Positions 17,764 to 24,911 of a DNA stretch of 53,136 bases are shown here, one piece after another. The first letter of the stretch is position 1, and each line of letters starts with the position of its first letter. Position numbers and translations under genes: made by a program. Below the pieces are notes generated by a model. That model ran no database searches. It was not told the DNA's origin and saw only the letters and a list, made by a program, of their open reading frames with translations. Origin of the DNA: Candidatus Poseidoniales archaeon (GTDB lineage: Archaea; Thermoplasmatota; Poseidoniia; Poseidoniales; Thalassarchaeaceae); NCBI GenBank assembly GCA_012959435.1, contig DUDF01000193.1, positions 1-53,136 of the forward strand, read 5' to 3'.

Positions 17764-18507
17764 TCAATTATTGAACGATAACCATTCAATTGCTTGTTGA
17801 ACAAACAATAAGTTATCGCCTTGCTCAATGTAACCATTAGCAGCGATATTACTATCTCCAACTACGACTAAGCGACCATTCATTTCACTCACAGCAGCGA
17901 TTGGTAATTCACCTTGAACTTCACCTTCATCAAGAGTAGAATCTAGGTCGATATCTCCAAACGATGATGCAGAAGTAGATGCTAATGCTATGGCTTCTTC
18001 ACTTACTCTAAGAGAGCATCCTGAGAAGTAGATCAGTTCACTAATTCCTTGGGTAATTGGATGGTCAGCAAAATTTCCCACTCGTACAAAGTGTGGAATT
18101 ACCTCTTCACCAAGCACAACCCCTGCCAACTCAACTTTCTGAGTCACATTTTTTTCATGGTCTGTAACTCTGTCTTTTTGAATCTCGATTCCACAAGGAG
18201 TTGTAAGTTCATTGAGGAAGTCAACATGACCGAATAAGTCGCCCCATTCTGCTAGTAAGAGGATTGATTTGCCATTTTTTAGGTGAGATTGTAATGAAGT
18301 CATTTCATCTTCTGAGAATTGATTTTTGGGGAATGGAATTATTATTACATCCCATGGAAGATTCTCTAAAGTATCCAATCGTGTGTTGATAAATTCTAAC
18401 GTGTGATTATTTTTTTCAAGTAATTTGGCTAGTGCTGTTAACCCATCTGCCTCTGGATTTGCCATAGAAGAACCCATGTGGTATTCATCGAATCCGATGA
18501 GCGCCAT
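17764..18507 (-). CDS. GATase-like / IFT52-GldG-type domain protein
   Basis: A 247-residue soluble protein that looks like the class I glutamine-amidotransferase-like fold found in IFT52 and GldG-type proteins: strand-turn MALIGFDEYHM at the start, ENLPWDVIIIPFPKNQFSEDEMTSLQSHLKNGKSILLLAEWG, and late GRLVVVGDSNIAANGYI, the usual D-S motif. No nucleophile Cys-His-Glu triad is evident, so it is probably a binding rather than catalytic domain. The ATG at 18507 lies six bases after GGTGG; an ATG at 18513 adds two residues. It lies 12 bases after the anchored exported protein on the same strand, so the two may act together at the membrane. Confidence 0.6.
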   Translation of the reverse strand: MALIGFDEYHMGSSMANPEADGLTALAKLLEKNNHTLEFINTRLDTLENLPWDVIIIPFPKNQFSEDEMTSLQSHLKNGKSILLLAEWGDLFGHVDFLNELTTPCGIEIQKDRVTDHEKNVTQKVELAGVVLGEEVIPHFVRVGNFADHPITQGISELIYFSGCSLRVSEEAIALASTSASSFGDIDLDSTLDEGEVQGELPIAAVSEMNGRLVVVGDSNIAANGYIEQGDNLLFVQQAIEWLSFNN

Positions 18508-18519
18508 TTGCATCCACCT

Positions 18520-19191
18520 TCAGAGTTCCTCGGCTACTGCTGTAATTTCTAGTGAGTAGACTGCTACTCGCCATGAGACGGTGACGTCTTCATCCTCGTC
18601 AGCAAATGGATGATTCACTGGAATTAGTTCTGTATTTACATTCATGACGACAGAAGTCAGCCATTCGCCAGTTCCATTGCCTCCGTCTGTCCACTGTGCT
18701 TCAATATCATTTTTGGATACGCCATCTGCGATGTAAGAGGAACCATCCCATTCAGGGGTGATTCCTATTGTGAAACTAACAGTATCACCGTTGCAAGAAC
18801 CACTTCCCGATTCATCATCAGGAGTTCCTTCTACTCCTGAAAAATCAGTTGAGACATCAACATCATCATTGGTGCCAGGACCAGTATCATCATTGTCATT
18901 GCAACTGACGGTGATTTCAACGAATCCAATCATCATATCTCCTGAATCTAACTCAAAGAAGTAATCACCTTGTTCTCCATCACCAAGATTCATGGTTTCA
19001 TCAGAGGTAATATTGTCTTGAATGAAATCAACTTGCCACTTACCTTTTGCGCCAGAAGAGGCTCCACCTAGGTCGTCAGAATTTGATGCCATAAAGGAAA
19101 AATATGCAGGGAATACAATAGCGAATACAACTGAAATCACCAAAATAGTGATTGCTCGCTGAGAACCAAATAATTTCTCAATACCTGTCAT
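18520..19191 (-). CDS. Exported protein with N-terminal membrane anchor
   Basis: A 223-residue protein with one hydrophobic segment at residues 13-33 (RAITILVISVVFAIVFPAYF) after a short basic start, then an Asp/Ser/Gly-rich domain with low Lys/Arg content (DDSD- and GTNDD-type stretches), as expected outside the cell of a marine archaeon. Two cysteines (SCND.. and SCNGD) may form a disulfide. It looks like a type II anchored, beta-rich extracellular domain. Family not recognised. It sits between the hypothetical gene at 19252 and the GATase-like gene on the same strand. Confidence 0.7.
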   Translation of the reverse strand: MTGIEKLFGSQRAITILVISVVFAIVFPAYFSFMASNSDDLGGASSGAKGKWQVDFIQDNITSDETMNLGDGEQGDYFFELDSGDMMIGFVEITVSCNDNDDTGPGTNDDVDVSTDFSGVEGTPDDESGSGSCNGDTVSFTIGITPEWDGSSYIADGVSKNDIEAQWTDGGNGTGEWLTSVVMNVNTELIPVNHPFADEDEDVTVSWRVAVYSLEITAVAEEL

Positions 19192-19251
19192 TACCGCCCC
19201 TCAACCGTATGTGGGTGGCCACTGTGTTATCAATGTGCCACCGTCGATGGT

Positions 19252-19770
19252 TCACTCTTCTTCATCAGAAAGAATCCATCCAGAAGGTGGCCAAGAAGGC
19301 AAGTTTTTGTCTGGCCAAGCGGACTTATTCACATCCACTCCTTGATTTTTGAAAGTCCTTTTTGAGCGACTCCAGACAGGCAGGAGAAAACCGATAGTTG
19401 AACGTTCTCCAAACGTCCACTTCCAAGGGCATTTTGGTAGGCGAGCAGCCCATTGAGAAAATAATGTGCGCCACTCTTTTTCAAGTTCATTGGGGATGAG
19501 CCATTCCACTATTGTTAGTGAACCAGCAGCACCTTGTACGTGGCTATACGCTTCCATCCCAACATCTTTCAGTGGACCATTTTCAATAACAATCCCAATT
19601 GTTCTTGCTGCTTGAGCTATTGGCACGATAACTGCCCATCGATCAATAAGTCTGCTACCACTAAGTCTGCGGGCTGACCAGTTCGCTTCAACCACAAGTT
19701 GGCGAAGCGCTCTGACGGCATCAGTAGGTGAGATGCAAGTCTCAACCTTGAGGTGCCGTGGTACAGCCAT
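19252..19770 (-). CDS. Hypothetical protein, Trp-rich
   Basis: A 172-residue protein with no recognised family. The N-terminal half (PTDAVRALRQLVVEANWSARRLSGSRLIDRWAVI..) looks like an alpha/beta domain, followed by a Trp- and Pro-rich C-terminal third (PKCPWKWTFGERS; NLPSWPPSGW) ending in DEEE. No signal peptide or membrane helix is evident. The ATG at 19770 gives MAVPRHLK; a GTG at 19785 is an alternative. It lies 171 bases downstream of the L12 gene on the same strand and may belong to a read-through transcript of the ribosomal cluster. Confidence 0.65.
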   Translation of the reverse strand: MAVPRHLKVETCISPTDAVRALRQLVVEANWSARRLSGSRLIDRWAVIVPIAQAARTIGIVIENGPLKDVGMEAYSHVQGAAGSLTIVEWLIPNELEKEWRTLFSQWAARLPKCPWKWTFGERSTIGFLLPVWSRSKRTFKNQGVDVNKSAWPDKNLPSWPPSGWILSDEEE

Positions 19771-19941
19771 GATACTCGCTTCCACCCATTTGTGTTAATC
19801 AATTGCAATGATACCTCTTGCTAGGGCGGGATTTCATCGGATTAAATCAAATTTCAATCAAATGTAATTCATAGATTGGCATTCACACTGTTGAGCGTAC
19901 CGCGTATGGCGGCAGGCGATTTTGTCTTTCGTTGTTCCAAC

Positions 19942-20244
19942 TCAACCAAATAGAGAGCCAAGACCTTCGAAACTAGAGTCGTCCTCTTCCTCTTCAGCAG
20001 CAGCTTCCTCAGCGGGAGCAGCAGCATCTGCGGCAGGGGCACCACTAGGTGCAGCGGCAACGGGTGCAGCGATAGCAGCGCTCATCGCTTCTCCGATATC
20101 GACGTCACCAAGGCTAGCCACAAGCGCTTTCACGCGTGCGGTATCACCTGATACGCCAGCGGCCTTTAGGACCGCACCGACATTCTTTTCGTTGATCTCA
20201 TTCTCTGCTGAGTGCAATAACATTGCAGCATATACATATTCCAT
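19942..20244 (-). CDS. rpl12: Ribosomal protein L12 (P1), archaeal type
   Basis: The acidic stalk protein (100 residues) that dimerises on L10 and recruits translation factors. N-terminal [19 protein letters not shown] is the archaeal P1 dimerisation domain; then an Ala/Pro hinge, an acidic run and the C-terminal [12 protein letters not shown], matching the factor-binding tail of archaeal P1. The same tail type ends L10 next door. The ATG at 20244 follows GGAAGTG; a GTG three codons upstream is an alternative. Last gene of the ribosomal cluster. Confidence 0.95.
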   Translation of the reverse strand: MEYVYAAMLLHSAENEINEKNVGAVLKAAGVSGDTARVKALVASLGDVDIGEAMSAAIAAPVAAAPSGAPAADAAAPAEEAAAEEEEDDSSFEGLGSLFG

Positions 20245-20259
20245 TTTTTTCACTTCCTT

Positions 20260-21267
20260 TCAACCAAATAGGTCACCGAGGCCGTCAAAGGCGTCCTCTT
20301 CTTCCTCCTTAGGCTCCTCTTCAGCCGCTGCCTCTTCAGGTGCGGCTTCTGTAGGAGCTGCGGCGGCAACTGCTGTTGCGGCGCCGAGCATCCCCGACAA
20401 TTCTTCGTCGAGAGCGGAGGAATCTAGTTGACCTGCAAGGGCCATTGCCCGTGAATTAGCACGGGAGATGAATAGAGGCATGGTTTCACTGTTGGTGATA
20501 CCAGCCTCAATAGCCACGGAGAGCGACTCGCCCTTCGCTTTAGATAGTAGGGTGGGCATTGTTTCTGGGGTGAACCAGCGTACATTACAGGCAACATTAA
20601 ACGAGGCGGAAACCGCCTGTGCGATTTTGTTGCGGAACCCATCAAGGTCAAGGTCAAGATCTTCAGGTGGCATTAGGATACCATCTTGCACGGCACCACA
20701 GAGAATAATTCCAATTTCAATAGGCTTGATTCCTAGTTTGTCTAACATCAGTCCTAGGTCACCAGGGATTACATCACCTTGGTCAACGACAGTAACAGTC
20801 TTCTGAATCATTACTTTGCCTTTGTCAATCTTTGCTGGGATACCAACTGCAGATAATTCTCCGACAATTGGTCCAGGGGCGAATTCAGTTTCTCCAGCCT
20901 CTACCACAATGTCTTGAGGTGCAATATCTCCTTCTTTAGCGGACCTTCCAGTTCGAGTCTTTTCTAACTCGTTGAATAACTGGAATGCGCTTAGGGTTGG
21001 GGTGTGGACAATGACTGGCTGTGCAGCGTTTTCCATCATTGTCTCTAATGTTTGTTCGTCAAGTCCGGCATTTTTCCAAGCAAGGCGGAACAGGGTTTTC
21101 TTTGCCATTGTGAGGCTCATCATGGTACGCAATTCTGCACGCATACCTAGCATTGCAGTTGCTGGTACACCAGATGTATCAACAATTCCGATTACTCCAT
21201 CTTGCTGGAGGATTTCGGTAAGTTCCTCAACACGGTCTTTCTTCCAACTCACTACTTTTGGAATCAT
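20260..21267 (-). CDS. rpl10: Ribosomal protein L10 (P0), archaeal type
   Basis: The base of the ribosomal stalk (335 residues), binding the L11 site of 23S rRNA and several L12 dimers. The N-terminal domain includes VSWKKDRVEELTEIL and GVIGIVDTSGVPA; an archaeal extension (APGPIVGEL.. PAKIDKGKVMIQK) is present, then the helical L12-binding spine and an Ala/Glu linker ending EDAFDGLGDLFG, like L12. The ATG at 21267 overlaps the TAA of L1 by one base; the in-frame upstream frame inside L1 is not coding. Confidence 0.95.
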   Translation of the reverse strand: MIPKVVSWKKDRVEELTEILQQDGVIGIVDTSGVPATAMLGMRAELRTMMSLTMAKKTLFRLAWKNAGLDEQTLETMMENAAQPVIVHTPTLSAFQLFNELEKTRTGRSAKEGDIAPQDIVVEAGETEFAPGPIVGELSAVGIPAKIDKGKVMIQKTVTVVDQGDVIPGDLGLMLDKLGIKPIEIGIILCGAVQDGILMPPEDLDLDLDGFRNKIAQAVSASFNVACNVRWFTPETMPTLLSKAKGESLSVAIEAGITNSETMPLFISRANSRAMALAGQLDSSALDEELSGMLGAATAVAAAAPTEAAPEEAAAEEEPKEEEEDAFDGLGDLFG

Positions 21268-21911
21268 TAATTCTGCACCTCCACTTTGATTGCAGGACCC
21301 ATGCTTGTCTTGATGTAGAGCGAACGGATATTTTCTGAACCGCGTTCTAACTTTGATGTTACACGCTTCCACATCTCGAATGCATTTTCAGAGATGTGTA
21401 CTTCAGTTTGGCTTCTTGCTCCGACAATAGTGTGGAAAGTGATTTTATCTCGACTGCGAATGATAGCAGTGCTAGCAAGTCCCTCGGCAATCATGCCAGG
21501 GTCTACATTAGGTGGTACTGGGCGAGGCATCTTTCCACGAGGACCAAGGACGATTCCAAGGAATCTTCCGATTGTTGCCATATGTGGGACTTCAGAGAGG
21601 AAGAAGTCGTGCTTTCTGGCCAACTTTCTTGCCTTTTGGCGGTCACCACCTAAATCCTCAATTTTATTTGGGTCAATGACAATGATTCCTGCAGCTTTTG
21701 CTTTGATTGCCATTTCAGCCTCAGCAAACATTGCAATACTGATTTTCTTACCGCGCCCGTGTGGGAGGCGGACATTTTCTTCAATTCTGTTTGCAGGGTT
21801 TTTCAAATCAACATCTTTGATTGTAAATGCCATTTCGATGCTCTCAACGAACTTTCGCTCTGGTGCTTCTCCAAGCGCTTTTTTCACTGCTTCAGTAATT
21901 TGTTCTTCCAT
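21267..21911 (-). CDS. rpl1: Ribosomal protein L1
   Basis: L1 stalk protein (214 residues), which binds 23S rRNA helix 76-78 and helps tRNA exit. Family hallmarks: VRLPHGRGKK, an ADVLII-like strand, FLGIVLGPRGKMPRPVPPN near residues 115-135, and the end TSMGPAIKVEVQ. The ATG follows GGGGTGAG. In other archaea L1 represses its own mRNA; I did not find a convincing copy of that site here. Coupled to L10 by a one-base overlap. Confidence 0.95.
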   Translation of the reverse strand: MEEQITEAVKKALGEAPERKFVESIEMAFTIKDVDLKNPANRIEENVRLPHGRGKKISIAMFAEAEMAIKAKAAGIIVIDPNKIEDLGGDRQKARKLARKHDFFLSEVPHMATIGRFLGIVLGPRGKMPRPVPPNVDPGMIAEGLASTAIIRSRDKITFHTIVGARSQTEVHISENAFEMWKRVTSKLERGSENIRSLYIKTSMGPAIKVEVQN

Positions 21912-21962
21912 TTTTTCTCACCCCTGCGGTCAACGAGGTTTCCCTCTCCCGCAATCCGTGCT

Positions 21963-22268
21963 TCAATTGAATTTGTCGTCATGATCTCCTGCTTTCACCT
22001 GTTGAATGAAATCTTTTGGCACGATGCCTTCAATGTGACAGCGCATAGAGACACATGTTCCCATGACCTCTAATGAGCGTTGTTTGACACCTTTTCCAGT
22101 CAAATCATCCGCCTTCTCTTTTGAGATTGTGATGATTTGATCGAGTGTGATATTGTGAACTGATGGGTCTGAACCAACATCGGTTTCTCCTTCCCAAGAG
22201 CCATTGAACTTGATGCCCTTGCCAATAACCGCAGTGCGTATGCGTCGTGCAGTCCAGTTATCTGACAT
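21963..22268 (-). CDS. rpl11: Ribosomal protein L11, C-terminal domain only
   Basis: Only 101 residues where archaeal L11 is usually ~155-165. Residues ~28-95 are the rRNA-binding C-terminal domain: VHNITLDQIITISKEKAD, GVKQRSLEVMGTCVSMRCHIEG and a helix ending in KAGDHDDKF. The N-terminal domain with the proline/glycine-rich PGPPLGPALG motif, which moves with the GTPase centre, is absent; instead there is a short basic stretch (NWTARRIRTAVIGKG). The ATG at 22268 has an excellent GAGGTGA Shine-Dalgarno, and only 74 bases separate it from the Spt5 stop, so a frameshift cannot hide the missing domain. Position between spt5 and L1 confirms identity. Confidence 0.88.
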   Translation of the reverse strand: MSDNWTARRIRTAVIGKGIKFNGSWEGETDVGSDPSVHNITLDQIITISKEKADDLTGKGVKQRSLEVMGTCVSMRCHIEGIVPKDFIQQVKAGDHDDKFN

Positions 22269-22310
22269 TGATTCACCTCATTGTTTGGGTTTTGGCCGAC
22301 CTGCTTCCCC

Positions 22311-22317
22311 TATTTAA
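22311..22317 (-). promoter_or_regulatory. Possible TATA box for L11
   Basis: On the minus strand this reads TTAAATA, in the short gap between the Spt5 stop and the L11 start. The predicted transcription start ~25 bases downstream would leave a leader of about 20 bases containing the GAGGTGA ribosome site. It would let L11–L1–L10–L12 be transcribed apart from spt5. Motif match only. Confidence 0.4.
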
Positions 22318-22342
22318 CCGCAGCGAGAACCCCCTTGGGAAC

Positions 22343-23260
22343 TCAGACTACACGCTCCGTTACATGCACATTGTCGGCACGCATTGTGATAGGGATTGGA
22401 ACAGCCGCTTCGAATAACTCTACAGTCACTTCTTCTTTACCTTCTTCGACTCCAGTCACACGAGCGCGATTTCCTTTGAAGTGACCTACTCTAATTTCAA
22501 CAACACTGCCAACTTCGATTCCAGCAGTTGCAGATTTTGGCTCAAGATAATTGGAAACAACAGATAATGGTGCTTCACCGGGAAGCACTTTGGAACAACC
22601 GCGCATAGGTGTAGTCACACCGCCAGCACGTCCAATCAATTTCTCGACATGGTGCTTTGCACTTGCTTCAACGAAGATATACCCGCGCATGAGGCGAGGA
22701 TGAATAACTGCAAAAACTTCATCTTGAACATCTTTGAGAGAACCAGTTCCAGAAATGCGCGCATGTATTTCATTAGCGATTTTCTGTTCTTGGCCAATTG
22801 TTGTTTTGAGCATATAGAGGAAACTTGACACATCCCCATACATATCACCAAGTTGGGAAACGGTTGGTCGGGTTTGAATAGCGGAGATGCCATCTTCTGA
22901 TTCATCTACTTCATCTGGACTCAAAACATTGAGATAACCAGGGTCAACCCACATTCCTTCATCATAAAGGGTCCGTGGTTCAATTTCTGAGGAATCACTA
23001 ACGAACAGAATTGGAGTCACCTCGTTTAGGCGGTTACCAAACTCTATTCCACGTGCTGCTCCCATTCGAACAAGAGTTAGAGAGGATGATTGAATACCAG
23101 TTGAGTCTTCAATTCTCATGAATACATGGTCAAGGTCATTATGGTCTCCAACTCCGTAAATCCCATCCCAGCAATTTGCAAAATCAGTGACTTCTTCACC
23201 ACGCTTCAGCAAAAGCAACTTATCTTCATGGCGAATAAAAACTATGAATCCATCTGACAT
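22343..23260 (-). CDS. spt5: Spt5/NusG with N-terminal Nudix-like domain
   Basis: The archaeal elongation factor Spt5 is normally ~150 residues (NGN plus KOW); this one is 305. Residues ~146-225 are the NGN domain (LKTTIGQEQKIANEI, HPRLMRGYIFVEA) and ~250-285 the KOW domain (GSVVEIRVGHFKGNRARV). Residues 1-115 resemble a Nudix hydrolase: FIVFIRHEDKLLLLKRGEEV, CWDGIYGVGD, then the region of the Nudix box ending in EDSTGI, and NEVTPILFV with DEGMWVDPGYL. The catalytic R-E-x2-E-E of the Nudix box is not kept, so this domain likely binds rather than hydrolyses. A linker (~116-140) is acidic. The ATG at 23260 has GGAGG upstream. Spt5 joins Spt4 and RNA polymerase to increase processivity and may couple it to ribosomes. 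Confidence 0.85.
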   Translation of the reverse strand: MSDGFIVFIRHEDKLLLLKRGEEVTDFANCWDGIYGVGDHNDLDHVFMRIEDSTGIQSSSLTLVRMGAARGIEFGNRLNEVTPILFVSDSSEIEPRTLYDEGMWVDPGYLNVLSPDEVDESEDGISAIQTRPTVSQLGDMYGDVSSFLYMLKTTIGQEQKIANEIHARISGTGSLKDVQDEVFAVIHPRLMRGYIFVEASAKHHVEKLIGRAGGVTTPMRGCSKVLPGEAPLSVVSNYLEPKSATAGIEVGSVVEIRVGHFKGNRARVTGVEEGKEEVTVELFEAAVPIPITMRADNVHVTERVV

Positions 23261-23287
23261 ATCAAAACCTCCATTTCTAAATAGTAA

Positions 23288-23551
23288 TCAACCAATTAAC
23301 CATTGGAAGAATTTAGGTAATTCAGTATCCATTAACCACAACATAACAAAGCCGATGAATCCAAGCACAAACATGCCAATTCCACAGACCCAGATAGTCT
23401 GTCTGAATTCCATCTTAGTAGGTTTGCGAGCCATGCGAACAATTCGAGCCCATGAACCACGGCCAAAACTACGGACCCATGTTTCAAATTGGTCTTGACG
23501 GGCTTGAACTCGGTCCTCAAAGGACTTACTTGTAGAGTCTTCACTAGCCAT
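23288..23551 (-). CDS. secE: SecE / Sec61-gamma translocon subunit
   Basis: An 87-residue subunit that clamps the SecY channel. A hydrophilic N-terminal half with an amphipathic helix (SWARIVRMARKPTKMEF) leads to one membrane helix at ~55-78 (IWVCGIGMFVLGFIGFVMLWLM), as in archaeal SecE. The N-terminal ~25 residues are an extra polar extension. It lies between ftsZ and spt5, its usual archaeal place. The only Shine-Dalgarno-like bases (AAGGGG) are inside the 3' arm of a hairpin just before the ATG. Confidence 0.9.
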   Translation of the reverse strand: MASEDSTSKSFEDRVQARQDQFETWVRSFGRGSWARIVRMARKPTKMEFRQTIWVCGIGMFVLGFIGFVMLWLMDTELPKFFQWLIG

Positions 23552-23554
23552 AAC

Positions 23555-23573
23555 TGAACCCCTTTAGGGTTCA
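23555..23573 (-). promoter_or_regulatory. secE: Hairpin covering the secE ribosome-binding site
   Basis: A perfect 7-bp stem, TGAACCC / GGGTTCA with a 5-base loop, ends three bases before the secE ATG. On the mRNA strand the GGGG that would serve as Shine-Dalgarno is in the loop and 3' arm. A TTTAAA on the minus strand at 23593-23598 is ~25 bases before the hairpin, so transcription could start at its first base. Could control secE translation or mark the boundary with ftsZ. Confidence 0.45.
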
Positions 23574-23612
23574 TGCCGACATGGGGGTCCTCTTTAAAAT
23601 CAACGGGTAGAT

Positions 23613-24749
23613 TCAATTGATGAATTCAAGACTACGATTACGCATCGTACGCATCTGTTGATGTGCGGTAGCGCCGAAAATTTGCTGGCTTTTGACTCCG
23701 GTTAAGACTAACAAAACACGCAACTCGTTACCCATATTTTTGTCAACCGTTGCGCCCCAAATAATTCTAGCATATGGATTGATTCTTTCTTTTAATTCTT
23801 GGGCACAGCGTTCTGCTTCTCCTAGGGTTAGTGATGGGCCGCCGACTACATTGACCAGCGCACCACGGGCATCGGAGATGTCAATATCAAGTAGTGGTGA
23901 AGATAGGGCTTCTGCAGTTGCATCAATAGCACGATCATTGCCAGTTGCTTCTCCCAGTCCAATCATTGCCATTCCACCACCGTTGAGCATTACACTTCTC
24001 AAATCCTCAAAGTCGAGGTTAACAAGGCCTTCTTTGGTAATCATTTCTGTGACGCCAGCAATTGAGCGCATAAGTAATTCATCAGCAACTCGGAACGCTG
24101 CTTCAATGGGTAAATCTTTGACACCTTCAACTTCTAACAACTTTTCATTAGGAAGCACCACTACTGTATCACATACTTCTCGCAATCTCTCTAATCCCCA
24201 TTCAGCATTTTGTCGGCGCAGTGTGCCTTCTGAAACGAATGGGTATGTGACTACTGCAATTGTCAGGGCTCCAGCAGCTTTTGCTAGGCGTGCAACTACG
24301 TGAGCAGACCCTGTTCCCGTTCCACCACCAAGTCCTGCGGTAACAAAAGCGAGGTCACAATCATCGACAATATTGACAAGTGTGCGTTCTGATTCATAAG
24401 CAGCCTTCTCACCTTTTTCAGGATCCCCACCAGCACCTCGGCCGCGAGCAGTTCTGCCAATCAGAATTTTTTTGTTAAGTTTAGAGCGTAATAGGTGTTG
24501 AGCATCTGTGTTGACAGCAAACCCTGAGATGTGTTCGCCGGCCAATAATCCTTCATCTTCTAAGCGTTGAACAGTGTTACAACCACATCCCCCGCATCCA
24601 AAAACCCTGATTCTTGGTGCCAAACTTGCTAATAATTCTACTAGTTCTTCATCACCTTGATTAGTTTCAACCTTACTTTCTTCGATGCTTTCTGTTAAGG
24701 GTTCTTCACCCTCTTGTAGTTCTAACACGCGGTCAATTAAATGGCGCAT
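23613..24749 (-). CDS. ftsZ: Cell-division GTPase FtsZ
   Basis: Tubulin-like GTPase (378 residues) that forms the division ring. The P-loop-like GCGGCGCNTVQRL starts near residue 51, the tubulin signature GGGTGTGSA is at 141-149, and the T7 synergy loop NLDFED at 244-249 is intact, so it should hydrolyse GTP. N-terminal ~45 residues are a helical, acidic extension. The C-terminus ends MRNRSLEFIN with no clear conserved FtsA/SepF-binding peptide. Archaeal FtsZ anchors through SepF, which is not in this window. First gene of the cluster, with its ATG near a divergent intergenic region. Confidence 0.95.
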   Translation of the reverse strand: MRHLIDRVLELQEGEEPLTESIEESKVETNQGDEELVELLASLAPRIRVFGCGGCGCNTVQRLEDEGLLAGEHISGFAVNTDAQHLLRSKLNKKILIGRTARGRGAGGDPEKGEKAAYESERTLVNIVDDCDLAFVTAGLGGGTGTGSAHVVARLAKAAGALTIAVVTYPFVSEGTLRRQNAEWGLERLREVCDTVVVLPNEKLLEVEGVKDLPIEAAFRVADELLMRSIAGVTEMITKEGLVNLDFEDLRSVMLNGGGMAMIGLGEATGNDRAIDATAEALSSPLLDIDISDARGALVNVVGGPSLTLGEAERCAQELKERINPYARIIWGATVDKNMGNELRVLLVLTGVKSQQIFGATAHQQMRTMRNRSLEFIN

Positions 24750-24777
24750 GAACCGAGCCTCACTAAAGTCGCCTTAA

Positions 24778-24795
24778 CCTTGACGCTCGTCAGGG
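24778..24795. promoter_or_regulatory. Inverted repeat between divergent ftsZ and surface-protein genes
   Basis: CCTTGACG-CT-CGTCAGGG is an 8-bp inverted repeat (one G·T pair) with a two-base centre, 29 bases before the ftsZ ATG. Such symmetry fits a dimeric regulator site, but a leader hairpin is equally possible. No regulator gene is adjacent. Confidence 0.3.
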
Positions 24796-24849
24796 GTGTG
24801 CTCAAGTGGGTTCGCGCACCTCTACGGAATTGCCGAAAATGAAGAAAGT

Positions 24850-24865
24850 CCTCCCTAGAGGGAGG
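24850..24865 (+). promoter_or_regulatory. GC-rich hairpin upstream of the beta-propeller surface protein
   Basis: CCTCCC-TAGA-GGGAGG: perfect 6-bp stem, 46 bases before the ATG at 24912. No T-run follows. It resembles the short leader hairpins at 8131 and 44945, though here no TATA-like element is seen 25 bases upstream. Confidence 0.4.
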
Positions 24866-24911
24866 TCAATTAGCCCGAAGTTCAAAGTGTAGGCGCTTAT
24901 CTCCCCGTTTG

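Noticed and set aside
19800-19941. Possible terminator or small gene between L12 and the next gene
   Set aside because: Only a weak 6-bp stem with a wobble pair and no T-run on the transcribed strand; no credible small frame.
22268-22277. Minimal upstream ORF ATG-AGG-TGA in the L11 leader
   Set aside because: It is the Shine-Dalgarno GAGGTGA itself with a chance ATG; no evidence of translation.
22260-22345. A frameshift or missed upstream start might hide the L11 N-terminal domain
   Set aside because: Only 74 bases lie between the Spt5 stop and the L11 start, far too few for a ~70-residue domain, and the start has a strong ribosome site.
23332-23616. 94-residue frame overlapping secE
   Set aside because: Out-of-frame shadow of secE; its own sequence is not conserved-looking, while SecE is clear.
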